Counted from the first letter of the stretch, positions 16,024-24,175 are shown. The stretch: DNA of 29,982 nucleotides from Pseudomonadota bacterium (GCA_023443095.1 JAEZVV010000013.1:1-29982), one strand, 5' to 3'. The notes: generated by a model from the letters alone, not told the origin. Made by a program: numbers and translations.

Positions 16024-16332
16024 ATGAGCTATTTCAAGCACCACGTCTTCTTCTGCACCAACCAGCGCGACGACGGTTCGCAGTGCTGCGCCGCCAGCGG
16101 CGCGGTCGAGATGCACGCCTACGCCAAGCAGCGCATCAAGCAGATGAAACTCAACGGCAAGGGTGAGGTCCGCATCAACAAAGCCGGCTGCCTGGACCGC
16201 TGCAGCGAAGGCCCCTGCCTCGTGATCTACCCCGAGGCGACCTGGTACACCTACGTCGACCAGACCGACATCGACGAAATCATCGACGAACACCTGGTGC
16301 ACGGCCGCCCGGTCGAACGCCTCAAGATCTGA
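16024..16332 (+). CDS. Thioredoxin-like [2Fe-2S] ferredoxin
   Basis: A 102-residue Shethna-type ferredoxin of the thioredoxin fold. The cluster cysteines are visible as C11 (HHVFFC), C21/C22 (SQCC) and C56/C60 (KAGCLDRC), followed by GPCLVIYPEATWY, which is typical of the family. These small electron carriers resemble the NuoE subunit and A. aeolicus Fd. Its stop overlaps the start of the alpha/beta hydrolase (ATGA), so the two are coupled. The electron partner is unknown; nothing links it to the hydrogenase maturase 15 kb away. Confidence 0.92.
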   Translation: MSYFKHHVFFCTNQRDDGSQCCAASGAVEMHAYAKQRIKQMKLNGKGEVRINKAGCLDRCSEGPCLVIYPEATWYTYVDQTDIDEIIDEHLVHGRPVERLKI

Positions 16333-16994
16333 TGACGCCGCAGACCGAACGCCTGTTCCTCTCTGGCGCGGTGGGCCGGATCGAACTGGCGCTCGACTGG
16401 CCGGCGCGGCCGCCGCGCGGCGTCGCCTTCATCGCTCACCCGCACCCGCTGTTTGGCGGGACGATGGACAACAAGGTCGTCACCACACTCGCCCGTGCCT
16501 TTGTCGCGCTGGGCTGGCTGGCGGTGCGCAAGAATTTCCGCGGAGTGGGTCAGACCGAGGGGCAGCACGACGCCGGCCGCGGCGAGACCGAGGATTTCCT
16601 GCGCGTGGTGCGCGAGGTGCCGGAACTGGAGGCAGTGAGTTCGCGCCTGGCGCCCGAGCTGCCGCTGGCATACGCCGGGTTTTCGTTCGGCAGTTTCGTC
16701 GTGGCGCGGGCCGCGCGAGAGGTGCCGCCGCAGCGTCTGGTTCTGGTCGGCAGCGCCGCCGGCAAGTGGGCGATGCCGGAGGTCGACCCGGCTGCGATCG
16801 TGATCCACGGCGAACTCGATGACACGATTCCGCTCGCGGACGTATTTGACTGGGCGCGGCCGCAGAACCTGCCGGTGATAGTTCTCCCCGGGGCGGACCA
16901 CTTCTTCCACCGCCGGCTGACCCAGCTCAAACGTCTGGTGATGTTGAACCTGGCTTGCGAAAGCGGCATTGACGCGCTCGACGCCAGCCTATAG
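16332..16994 (+). CDS. Alpha/beta hydrolase
   Basis: A 220-residue hydrolase of the YsgA/CocE-like short group common next to ferredoxin genes in betaproteobacteria. The oxyanion region HPHPLFGGTMDNKV (37-50) is typical; the nucleophile elbow is GFSFGS (S118), with D163 in HGELDD and H190 in PGADHFF completing the triad. There is no signal peptide. The start overlaps the ferredoxin stop. The substrate is unknown. Confidence 0.88.
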   Translation: MTPQTERLFLSGAVGRIELALDWPARPPRGVAFIAHPHPLFGGTMDNKVVTTLARAFVALGWLAVRKNFRGVGQTEGQHDAGRGETEDFLRVVREVPELEAVSSRLAPELPLAYAGFSFGSFVVARAAREVPPQRLVLVGSAAGKWAMPEVDPAAIVIHGELDDTIPLADVFDWARPQNLPVIVLPGADHFFHRRLTQLKRLVMLNLACESGIDALDASL

Positions 16995-17078
16995 AAGCTA
17001 GCCGGAGGCCGCGCGTGGCGCGGCTTGCCGAGAAATGCGCGCTATCGGCGCGCCGGTTCTGTCTGCACGATCGGATCC

Positions 17079-17573
17079 ATGAGCGACGTACCCATTTACG
17101 CCAAGACGGCGGCAGGGCTGGCCGAAGTGGCTACCCGCAGCACACGTTTGTCGATGACCCAGCGGCGCCTGCTGATCATGGCCGACGGCAAACGCGGCGC
17201 CGACGAACTTGCTGCGCTCGTGCCCGCCGGCACGCTCGACGACACCATCGAGCTGCTGCTCTCTCTCGGTTTGGTGGTGCCGGTCGTCGATCCGGTGCGC
17301 GAGGCCGCCGATCCGCTCGACGTTCCCACCATCGACGGGGCGATCGGACCGCCGGCCGCGATCGAGCCCGGGCTGGCGCTCGATGCCGCCAAGCGGCGCG
17401 CGGTGCGTGAACTGTTCGCCCGCCTCGGCCCGGACGCCGACTCGCTGGCGGTCAAGATCGAGGCCTGCCGTGCTCCCGAAGAGTTCCGCGAGCGCCTGCG
17501 CGAGGCCGAACGCGTGGTTTCCGCTGCCAAGGGTATGGCGGCGGGGCAGGACTATCTGCGGGCGCTGCGTTAG
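17079..17573 (+). CDS. Hypothetical protein, possible winged-helix N terminus
   Basis: A 164-residue soluble protein starting at ATG 17079. Residues 20-70 (STRLSMTQRRLLIMADGKRGADELAAL... then DDTIELLLSLGLVVPV) look like a winged-helix pattern of the kind used to sense or bind other proteins or DNA. The remainder (about 95-164) is helical and charged. I do not recognise a named family. Codon use matches its neighbours. A long hairpin follows the stop. Confidence 0.7.
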   Translation: MSDVPIYAKTAAGLAEVATRSTRLSMTQRRLLIMADGKRGADELAALVPAGTLDDTIELLLSLGLVVPVVDPVREAADPLDVPTIDGAIGPPAAIEPGLALDAAKRRAVRELFARLGPDADSLAVKIEACRAPEEFRERLREAERVVSAAKGMAAGQDYLRALR

Positions 17574-17589
17574 GCGTAAACCCCAGCTT

Positions 17590-17627
17590 CCGAGCGCAAG
17601 CCCCCATGTCTCGGGGGGAGCGCTCGG
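17590..17627 (+). terminator. GC-rich hairpin downstream of the hypothetical gene
   Basis: CCGAGCGC (17590-17597) pairs perfectly with GCGCTCGG (17620-17627), and an inner CCCCC (17601-17605) can pair with GGGGG (17613-17617). The following sequence GCGTATCTTT is only moderately T-rich. It begins 17 nt after the stop at 17573 and probably terminates that transcript before the carboxypeptidase gene. Confidence 0.5.
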
Positions 17628-17692
17628 GCGTATCTTTGCCGGTTTGCCGCGCTCTTTACCGCGGCTTCGCCTTTTTGCGTCATAAACCGCCG

Positions 17693-18871
17693 ATGCCTCT
17701 GCCGATCTTGTCCCGCTGTTTTGCCTTTGTCGCCGCACTGCTGTTTGCCGGGCTGGCCTGCGCCCAGCCCAACCTCGGTGCCCGCGCCTGGGTGCTGCTT
17801 GATGCCGCGAGCGGGGCGACCTTGGCGGCGCGAGACGCCGACCGGCCGCTCGAGCCGGCCTCGCTCACCAAGCTGATGACGGCGTACGTGGTCTTCACTG
17901 CGCTGGCCGAGAAGCGGATCGCCGCGACCGACGTGGTCAAGGTCTCGCCGGCGGCGTTCGCTGCGCCGGGCAAGGTCGGCTCGCGCATGTTCATCGAGCC
18001 CGGCAAACCCGTCACGGTGGCCGAGTTGCTCACGGGCATGGCAGTGGTGTCGGGCAACGACGCCGCGGTGGCGCTGGCCGAACACGTGGCGGGCAGGGTG
18101 CCGGATTTCGTGCAGCGCATGAACGACGAGGCGCGCCGCCTCGGCCTCAAGAACACCCGTTTTGCCAATCCTACCGGCGCGTCGGACCCGCAGCAATATT
18201 CGAGCGCGGCCGACCTGGCCCGCCTGGCCGAGCGGCTGCTGGCCGACTACCCGCAGGAGGCGGCGGTTTTTGCGGTCCGCGAGATGAACTACGGCGGCAT
18301 CAAGCAGGCCAACCGCAACCGTCTGCTGTGGGCGGATTCGACCGTCGACGGTCTCAAGACTGGTCAGACGGCCGCCGCCGGCTGGTGCATCGTCGCCACC
18401 GGCGTGCGCGAGCAGGGCAGCGGCGAGGCCGCTTTCAAGCGCCGCCTGATTGCCGTGGTCCTGGGCTCGACGGGCGAATCCGAGCGGGCGCAGGATGCGC
18501 TGACCCTGCTCAACTATGGCTGGTCGGCGTTCGATACCTTGCGTCTTTACAAGAGCGACCAGGTGCTGGCTTCGCCCGATGTCTGGAAGGGCGACCGTTC
18601 TAGCGTCCCGATCGGCTTCGGCCGCGATGTCTACGTCACGGTTCCGCGCGGAGAGCTGCAGCGGCTGGGGGCGAGCGCCCTGAAAAGCACGATCGAACGG
18701 GTCGACCCGCTGGTGGCGCCGCTGCGCGCCGGCGAGCGGGTCGGATTGCTCAAGGTGACGCTGGCCGACCGCGTGGTGGCCGAAGTGCCGCTGGTAGCGT
18801 TGCAGAATGTGGGGCCCGCCGGCTTCTTCGGCCGTGCGTACGATGCAATCCGACTGATGCTGAGGAAATGA
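17693..18871 (+). CDS. dacC: D-alanyl-D-alanine carboxypeptidase (PBP5/6 family)
   Basis: A 392-residue penicillin-binding protein that trims the terminal D-Ala from peptidoglycan stem peptides. It has a signal peptide (1-24, ...LACAQP), the catalytic SLTK (S57-K60), the SGN motif (S120-N122) and KTG (K222-G224), then a C-terminal PBP5-type beta domain and an amphipathic tail (FFGRAYDAIRLMLRK) that anchors it to the outer face of the inner membrane. It heads the dac-dat-DUF493-lipB-lipA cluster known from betaproteobacteria. The next start codon lies 2 nt beyond its stop. The choice of dacC over dacA as symbol is by context only. Confidence 0.92.
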   Translation: MPLPILSRCFAFVAALLFAGLACAQPNLGARAWVLLDAASGATLAARDADRPLEPASLTKLMTAYVVFTALAEKRIAATDVVKVSPAAFAAPGKVGSRMFIEPGKPVTVAELLTGMAVVSGNDAAVALAEHVAGRVPDFVQRMNDEARRLGLKNTRFANPTGASDPQQYSSAADLARLAERLLADYPQEAAVFAVREMNYGGIKQANRNRLLWADSTVDGLKTGQTAAAGWCIVATGVREQGSGEAAFKRRLIAVVLGSTGESERAQDALTLLNYGWSAFDTLRLYKSDQVLASPDVWKGDRSSVPIGFGRDVYVTVPRGELQRLGASALKSTIERVDPLVAPLRAGERVGLLKVTLADRVVAEVPLVALQNVGPAGFFGRAYDAIRLMLRK

Positions 18872-18873
18872 CG

Positions 18874-20073
18874 ATGGAATGGCAGGACGCCCCTTGTTAC
18901 CTGAACGGTGAGTGGATCCGCCTCGCCGATGCCAAGCTGCCCGTGCTCGACCGCGGCTTCATTTTCGGCGACGGGGTCTACGAGGTGGTGCCGGTCGACA
19001 CCGTCGACGGCGTGCGTGCGCCTTTCCGCGCCCGCGAGCATTTCGAGCGCCTCGAACGCTCGCTCGCGGCGGTGGCGATCGACAACCCCTTCACGCTCGA
19101 GCGCTGGCTGGCCTTGACCCAGAAGCTGATCGCTTCGGTGCCGTGGCCGCGGATCGCGATCTACATCCAGGTCACCCGCGGCGTCGCCAAGCGCGACCAT
19201 GCCTTTCCCGCGGGCGTCGCGCCGACCGTGTTTGCGGTGGCCCAGCCCTGGCCCGAGATTCCCGCCGCGGCCTTCGACGACGGCGTGAGCGCCGTCACCC
19301 ATGCCGACGAGCGCTGGTTGCATTGCGACATCAAGAGCGTGTCCCTGCTCGGCAACGTCCTGATGAAGCAATACGCGGTCGAACACGGCGCGGCCGAAAC
19401 CGTCCTGCTGCGCGACGGCTTCCTGTCCGAGGCCTCGACCTGCAACGTCTTCATCGTCAAGGACGGCACCATCGTGGCGCCGATGAAGAGCCGCTTGATC
19501 CTGCCCGGCATCACCTACGACGCCGTGATCGACATCGCCAACGCCCACGGCGCCCGGCTCGAACTGCGGCCGGTGAGCGAAGCCGAGCTGCGCGCTGCCG
19601 ACGAGGTGTGGCTGTCCTCGTCCGGGCGCGAGGTGATGGCGGTGACCCGGCTCGACGGCCAGCCGGTCGGCAAGGGCAAGCCCGGCCCGGTGATCGCGCA
19701 GATGCATCAGTGGTACGCCGCGGCCAAGCTGACCGATGCGGCGGCGTGGAAAGCCACCGTCGCCCGGCTGCGCGATTTCGACACGCCCGAACCGGCGGCG
19801 GCCGAGGTCGCCGCCGAGGAATCGGTGATGAAGTTCCCGATGGCCTTCCCGATCAAGATCATGGGCCGGCGCCACGACGACTTCGCCCAGACGATCTCGA
19901 ACGTGGTGCTTGAACACGCTCCCGATTTCGAGCCGGCAACGCTCGAGATGCGCGTCTCGAAGGACGGCAACTACCTGTCGGTCACTGCCACCGTCAACGC
20001 CACCTCGCGCGAACAGCTCGACGCCTTGTATCGGGCCCTGACCGGCCATCCCATGGTCAAGATCGTCCTCTAA
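18874..20073 (+). CDS. dat: D-amino-acid aminotransferase fused to a DUF493 (YbeD) domain
   Basis: A 399-residue in-frame fusion. Residues 1 to about 285 are a class IV PLP aminotransferase: DRGFIFGDGVYEVVP, the PLP lysine K154 in HCDIKSVSLLGNV, EASTCNVFIVKDG and TRLDGQPVGKGKPGP, the D-alanine aminotransferase pattern that supplies D-glutamate for the cell wall. An Ala/Glu/Pro-rich linker follows (about 288-318). Residues 319-399 are a complete DUF493/YbeD domain (MKFPMAFPIKIMGRR...NYLSVTATVNATSREQLDALYRALTGHPMVKIVL), normally a separate gene between dat and lipB. The ATG at 18874 is preferred to 18868 because GAGGAA (18862-18867) is correctly spaced only for it. The YbeD part keeps its own internal ribosome-binding site and ATG. 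Confidence 0.93.
   Translation: MEWQDAPCYLNGEWIRLADAKLPVLDRGFIFGDGVYEVVPVDTVDGVRAPFRAREHFERLERSLAAVAIDNPFTLERWLALTQKLIASVPWPRIAIYIQVTRGVAKRDHAFPAGVAPTVFAVAQPWPEIPAAAFDDGVSAVTHADERWLHCDIKSVSLLGNVLMKQYAVEHGAAETVLLRDGFLSEASTCNVFIVKDGTIVAPMKSRLILPGITYDAVIDIANAHGARLELRPVSEAELRAADEVWLSSSGREVMAVTRLDGQPVGKGKPGPVIAQMHQWYAAAKLTDAAAWKATVARLRDFDTPEPAAAEVAAEESVMKFPMAFPIKIMGRRHDDFAQTISNVVLEHAPDFEPATLEMRVSKDGNYLSVTATVNATSREQLDALYRALTGHPMVKIVL
19816..19830 (+). promoter_or_regulatory. Internal ribosome-binding site and ATG for the YbeD domain
   Basis: GAGGA (19816-19820) lies 7 nt before an in-frame ATG (19828-19830) that opens exactly at the DUF493 domain (MKFPMAFPIK). This is a plausible relic or active start that would yield a free 81-residue YbeD in addition to the fusion protein. 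Confidence 0.5.
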
Positions 20074-20076
20074 GCC

Positions 20077-20736
20077 TTGGATACCACCACCTGCTCTCCC
20101 GCGGCCATCGTCCGCAACCTGGGTCGCGCCGATTACCGCGCGACCTGGGACGCGATGCGCGCCTTCACGGCCGCGCGCAGCCCCGAGACGCCGGACGAGA
20201 TCTGGGTGGTCGAACACGCGCCGGTGTTCACACTCGGGCAGGCAGGCAAGCTCGACCACCTTCTGCTGCCGGGCGAGATTCCGGTAGTGCCGACCGACCG
20301 CGGCGGCCAGGTGACCTATCACGGCCCCGGTCAGGTGGTGGCTTATCCTCTGGTCGACCTGCGCCGGCTTGGCATCTACGTGAAAGAGCTGGTGTTCCGG
20401 ATCGAGCAGGCCACGATCCAGACCCTCGCCGTTTATGGCGCCGATGCCCGTCGCGTCAAGGGCGCCCCCGGGGTCTACGTGCCCTGGCCGGGTGGCGCAG
20501 GTGAATTCGAAGGGCTGGCGAAAATCGCCGCGCTTGGCATCAAGGTCACGCGCGGCTGCAGTTATCACGGCGTTTCGCTCAACGTCGCGATGGATCTCGA
20601 GCCTTATTCGCGCATCAATCCCTGCGGTTACGCAGGGCTGCGCACGATCGACATGGCCACGCTCGGCCTGTCGGCAACGCCCGCCGCCGTGGCAGCCACG
20701 CTGGCGGAACGACTTGGATCGCATTTGTCACAGTGA
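20077..20736 (+). CDS. lipB: Lipoyl(octanoyl) transferase
   Basis: A 219-residue LipB, which moves the octanoyl group from acyl carrier protein to the lipoyl domains of 2-oxoacid dehydrogenases and GcvH. The motifs are GGQVTYHGPGQ (76-86), RRVKGAPGVYV, K149 in AKIAALGIKV, RGCSYHGVSLNV, and the thioester cysteine C183 in NPCGYAG. The start appears to be a TTG 3 nt after the preceding stop, with no clear ribosome-binding site, so translation may depend on coupling to the dat-DUF493 gene. The next gene overlaps its stop. Confidence 0.95.
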   Translation: MDTTTCSPAAIVRNLGRADYRATWDAMRAFTAARSPETPDEIWVVEHAPVFTLGQAGKLDHLLLPGEIPVVPTDRGGQVTYHGPGQVVAYPLVDLRRLGIYVKELVFRIEQATIQTLAVYGADARRVKGAPGVYVPWPGGAGEFEGLAKIAALGIKVTRGCSYHGVSLNVAMDLEPYSRINPCGYAGLRTIDMATLGLSATPAAVAATLAERLGSHLSQ

Positions 20737-21674
20737 ACTCGATCGCTCCTCCCCCTTCCGCGCTGAACATCGCCCCCGGCTCGGCCGCTGCCTGGCTGGT
20801 CGCGCTGCGCCCCAAGACGTTCTGGATCGCCGTCACCCCGGTGCTGGTCGGAACCTCGGTCGCGCTCGCCGAAACCGGCCGCTTCGACCTCGTGATCGCC
20901 CTGCTCACGCTCGCTGGCTCGATCCTGATGCAGGTGATCACCAACCTGCAGAACGACGTCGGCTACACCACTCGCCGCGCCGAACGCAGCAACCGCAACG
21001 GTCTGCCGCGGGCGACCTCGCATGGCTGGCTGACCGTGACCCAGGTGCGGGTGGCGATGGTGGTGGCGGTGGCCGCCGCGATGGCGGCCGGTCTGCCGCT
21101 GATCTGGCTGGGCGGCTGGCCCATCCTGGCGCTGGGGCTGGGTTCTATCGGCGCCGCCTATCTCTACATGGGCGGCCCCAGGCCGATCGCCTACACCCCG
21201 CTGGGCGAACTCGCGGTGCTGGTGTTTTTCGGCTGGGTGGCGGTGGGCGGAACGTATTACCTGCAGGCCGGTTCGGTGTCGTGGATGGCGATGGCGGCCG
21301 GCGCCGCGCTCGGCCTGCTGGCCGCGGCCGTGCTGGCGGTCAACAACTACCGCGACCGGGTCCATGACGCCGAGGTCGGCCGCCGCACCCTGGCGGTTGC
21401 GCTCGGGCCCCGCAGCTTCGAACGCGTCTACGCCGGCATGATGCTCCTGCCCTTCGTCCTGGTCGGGTTGGTGGCGGCGAGCGACAGCGGCCGTTTGCCG
21501 CTGCTGATCGTGCTCGCGGTCCTGCCGGCGGCCTTGAGCCTGGCCCGCGCCTTGCCGCGCAGCCGCGGCGCCGAGTTCAACGCTCTGCTGTTTTCGACCG
21601 TCAAGCTCGAACTGCTGTTCGGCATTCTTCTTACCGCCGGCGCCCTGATCGAAGCCCTGCTGCGCTGGGCCTGA
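20733..21674 (+). CDS. menA: UbiA-family prenyltransferase, MenA-like (1,4-dihydroxy-2-naphthoate type)
   Basis: A 313-residue membrane prenyltransferase with eight or nine hydrophobic helices. The first aspartate-rich motif is NLQNDVGYTTR (71-81) and the second NNYRDRVHDAEVGRRTLAVALG (about 204-225); this N-x-x-N-D / D-x-x-x-D arrangement and the RPKTFWIAVTPVLVGT start are those of MenA, which prenylates DHNA in menaquinone synthesis. The GTG start overlaps the lipB stop (GTGA). No other men or mqn gene is in the window, so a role in menaquinone is inference; the enzyme could act on another aromatic. Confidence 0.85.
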   Translation: MNSIAPPPSALNIAPGSAAAWLVALRPKTFWIAVTPVLVGTSVALAETGRFDLVIALLTLAGSILMQVITNLQNDVGYTTRRAERSNRNGLPRATSHGWLTVTQVRVAMVVAVAAAMAAGLPLIWLGGWPILALGLGSIGAAYLYMGGPRPIAYTPLGELAVLVFFGWVAVGGTYYLQAGSVSWMAMAAGAALGLLAAAVLAVNNYRDRVHDAEVGRRTLAVALGPRSFERVYAGMMLLPFVLVGLVAASDSGRLPLLIVLAVLPAALSLARALPRSRGAEFNALLFSTVKLELLFGILLTAGALIEALLRWA

Positions 21675-21704
21675 GTCTCGGCAAACCCCGGTCGCGGGTG
21701 GGGG

Positions 21705-21737
21705 CGGGCCGGGCCGAGCGCCCCGGCCCGGTAAAAT
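21705..21737 (+). promoter_or_regulatory. Candidate lipA promoter next to a GC hairpin
   Basis: TAAAAT (21732-21737) is a good -10 box 28 nt before the lipA ATG. Immediately upstream a perfect 9-bp stem pairs 21705-21713 with 21722-21730 over an 8-nt loop; it may end the menA transcript although no T-tract follows. No -35 consensus is seen. Confidence 0.4.
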
Positions 21738-21765
21738 CGGCGCTTACCCCTCTGGCAAGACCGCG

Positions 21766-22740
21766 ATGACCTCCCCTCTCGACACCGCTTCCGCCGCTTA
21801 CGACGCCACTGCCAAACAGAAAGGCGAGGCCAAGACGGCACGCATCCCGATCAAGGTGGTGCCGGCCGAGGTGCTCAAGAAGCCCGAGTGGCTGCGGGTG
21901 AAGGCGGCTTCCTCATCGACCCGGTTCAACGAGGTCAAGGGCATCCTGCGCAGCCAGAAGCTGGTCACGGTGTGCGAGGAAGCGAGCTGCCCCAACATCG
22001 GCGAGTGTTTCGGCAAGGGCACGGCGACCTTCATGATCATGGGTGACAAGTGCACCCGTCGCTGCCCCTTCTGCGACGTCGGCCACGGCCGGCCCGATCC
22101 GCTCGACGCGGAGGAACCGGCCAAGCTCGCCGAGACCATCGCCGCCCTGAAGCTGCGTTACGTGGTGATCACCAGCGTCGACCGCGACGACCTGCGCGAC
22201 GGCGGCGCCCAGCATTTCGTCGATTGCATCGGTGCCGTGCGCGAACGTTCGCCGCGCACTCAGATCGAAGTCCTGGTGCCCGACTTCCGCGGCCGTCTGG
22301 ACAAGGCGCTGACGATCTTCGAGGCCGGCGCGCCCGACGTGATGAACCACAACCTCGAGACCGTGCCCCGGCTCTACAAGGAAGCGCGGCCGGGGGCCGA
22401 CTACGCCCATTCGCTCAAGCTCCTGCAGGACTTCAAGCGTCGCGTTCCCGGCGTTCCCACCAAGAGCGGGCTCATGGTCGGCCTGGGCGAGACCGACGAC
22501 GAGATCCTCGAAGTGATGCGCGACCTGCGCGCCCACGAGGTCGACATGCTCACCATCGGCCAATACCTCGCGCCCACCGGCCACCATCTGCCGGTACGCC
22601 GTTACGTCCACCCCGACACCTTCAGAATGTTCGAGGAAGAAGCGGCAAAGATGGGCTTCTCACATTGCGCCAGCGGCGCTCTGGTGCGCTCGAGCTACCA
22701 CGCCGACCAGCAGGCGCACGCGGCAGGTGTGGCGGGCTAA
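21766..22740 (+). CDS. lipA: Lipoyl synthase
   Basis: A 324-residue radical SAM enzyme that inserts two sulphur atoms into octanoyl groups placed by LipB. The auxiliary [4Fe-4S] cluster is C70-x4-C75-x5-C81 (CEEASCPNIGEC), and the radical SAM cluster is C96-x3-C100-x2-C103 (CTRRCPFC). The C-terminal RSSYHAD contains the conserved serine that ligates the auxiliary cluster. Length is normal, with a slightly long N terminus (about 40 residues before EWLRVKA). It lies directly downstream of lipB-menA. Confidence 0.97.
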   Translation: MTSPLDTASAAYDATAKQKGEAKTARIPIKVVPAEVLKKPEWLRVKAASSSTRFNEVKGILRSQKLVTVCEEASCPNIGECFGKGTATFMIMGDKCTRRCPFCDVGHGRPDPLDAEEPAKLAETIAALKLRYVVITSVDRDDLRDGGAQHFVDCIGAVRERSPRTQIEVLVPDFRGRLDKALTIFEAGAPDVMNHNLETVPRLYKEARPGADYAHSLKLLQDFKRRVPGVPTKSGLMVGLGETDDEILEVMRDLRAHEVDMLTIGQYLAPTGHHLPVRRYVHPDTFRMFEEEAAKMGFSHCASGALVRSSYHADQQAHAAGVAG

Positions 22741-22747
22741 ACGCGGC

Positions 22748-23644
22748 TCAGCTCGCGATTTCGTTCGAGAGCCAGTCCAGGAAGCGGGTGATATGCGGCG
22801 CCGGATGGCGGGTCGCAACGCGAACGGCGTAAATGTCGTGAGACGCCGGCCGCCATTCCGGCAGGATCTGCACCAGGGCCCCGCTGCGCAAGGCCTCGGC
22901 GCATAGCGGCTGCGGCAGGTCGACGCAGATTCCCGCGCCGGCGATCGCCGCCTGCTTGATCGCAACGGCGCTGTTGATGCGCAGCGAAGCTGCCGCCCGC
23001 ACCGGTTCGCTTTCCTCGCCGCGGAAGACTTGCGTGGTGGGCGGCTTGTAGTCGCCGCGGTAGAGCAGGACGTGGTGCTGGGCGAGCTCGCGCGGATGTT
23101 GCGGGCAGCCGTGGGCGCTGAGATAGCTGGGGCTGGCGCAGATCATGAACTCGACGCTGCGCAAACGCCGGGCGACCAGGCTTTCGTCGTCGATCGGCCG
23201 ATAACACAACACGACGTCGATGTTGTCGCGGCGTGGATCGGCCGGGCGGCTGCGCAGCGAGATTTCGACCACCAGCTGCGGATGCTCTTGCTGGAAGCGA
23301 ACGACCAGGGGAGTGAGGATCTCCTGACCAAAACCCACGGGCGAGGAGACCCGGATCAAGCCCGACTCGAGGTCTGATTGCGAGCGGACTTCCGCGATCA
23401 GGCCGTCCCAGGTCGAGATCAGCTCCATCATGCGATCACACACCTGACGCCCGGCCCGAGTGAGGCCGGCGGTGCGGGTGGTGCGCATCAGCAGGTCGCA
23501 GCCGACGCTTTTTTCCAGGGTGATCAGACGACGGCTGGCCGACGAGGGTTCGATGCCTATCTCTTCGGCTGCACGGGCAATCGAACCAAGCTCGGCAACG
23601 CGGAACAACAAGCGCCAGCTGTCTAGATCGTTTTCTTTCTGCAT
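22748..23644 (-). CDS. LysR-family transcriptional regulator
   Basis: A 298-residue LysR regulator: an N-terminal winged helix (about 5-65, SIARAAEEIGIEPSSASRRLITLEKSVG) and a periplasmic-binding-protein-like effector domain (about 90-295, starting GLIRVSSPVGFGQEILTP). It converges with lipA, 7 bp between stops. Upstream lie three copies of a TGCACGAATG element, two forming an inverted repeat. The target cannot be fixed: LysR proteins usually control the divergent gene, here the small membrane protein and DUF2721 gene. Confidence 0.94.
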   Translation of the reverse strand: MQKENDLDSWRLLFRVAELGSIARAAEEIGIEPSSASRRLITLEKSVGCDLLMRTTRTAGLTRAGRQVCDRMMELISTWDGLIAEVRSQSDLESGLIRVSSPVGFGQEILTPLVVRFQQEHPQLVVEISLRSRPADPRRDNIDVVLCYRPIDDESLVARRLRSVEFMICASPSYLSAHGCPQHPRELAQHHVLLYRGDYKPPTTQVFRGEESEPVRAAASLRINSAVAIKQAAIAGAGICVDLPQPLCAEALRSGALVQILPEWRPASHDIYAVRVATRHPAPHITRFLDWLSNEIAS

Positions 23645-23725
23645 GAAGGCGAAATTCTAGGCGTTTGCGCGACCCGGGTTGGTCTGCGCCCGCCAGCAAG
23701 ACCTGGACCGGATCATGCCTGAACT

Positions 23726-23772
23726 GCACGAATGCAATTGAGGCTCCATTCGTGCGCTGAATGCACGAATGG
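23726..23772. promoter_or_regulatory. Inverted-repeat operator, probably for the LysR regulator
   Basis: CCATTCGTGC (23746-23755) and GCACGAATGG (23763-23772) form a perfect 10-bp inverted repeat with a 7-nt spacer, fitting the T-N11-A LysR box. A third copy, TGCACGAATG (23726-23735), lies directly upstream. The site is 82-128 bp before the LysR start codon, where autoregulatory and target sites of LysR proteins usually lie. The remaining sequence from 23645 to 23936 shows no convincing gene. Confidence 0.6.
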
Positions 23773-23936
23773 GCGCAGTTGCTGTCATTCCCTTAGGCCG
23801 CACTCGCCGATACAGTCCTTTCTGTCCGAACCTGCCCTCCCGGCACGCAAGGACTGGGTTCTGCGTTCAGTCGCGCCTAGGGATGTCCCTGGTGCCGCGC
23901 CGGTCCGCCGCCCTGCCGTTCCAACACCACATACTC

Positions 23937-24119
23937 ATGAAGATCTCGCACCACGCTGCTCTACCTTGCCGCTGCCGCCCCGGAACCCGAAGCCGTAGCC
24001 CCCTCGCGCGCTTGTCCGCCGCCGTGAAGAACCCCAACTTCGGCGACATCGTGAAGTTCCTGCTCCATCCGGTCGCGCTTGCCAGCCTGCTGTTCCTGAC
24101 GGGCGCGCTGCTCGCCTAG
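23937..24119 (+). CDS. Possible small membrane protein (60 aa)
   Basis: A 60-codon frame from ATG 23937: a basic, Cys/Arg/Ser-rich N-terminal half and a C-terminal hydrophobic segment (FLLHPVALASLLFLTGALL). The second half has coding-type codon use (mostly G/C at third positions); the first half is less convincing, and there is no good ribosome-binding site. An in-frame GTG near 24024 (VKNPNFGDIVKF) would give a 32-residue protein. It may be a small single-span protein controlled by the divergent LysR gene, or it may not be a gene. Confidence 0.35.
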   Translation: MKISHHAALPCRCRPGTRSRSPLARLSAAVKNPNFGDIVKFLLHPVALASLLFLTGALLA

Positions 24120-24175
24120 CCCGGCCGGGAGACGGAGGATCGCGCCGACACGGCCGCCGGCCTCCGTTTCCGAAC

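Noticed and set aside
18631..20724. A 697-codon minus-strand frame opposite dac, dat-DUF493 and lipB
   Set aside because: It spans three well-identified plus-strand genes and has no family motif; antisense artefact of codon bias.
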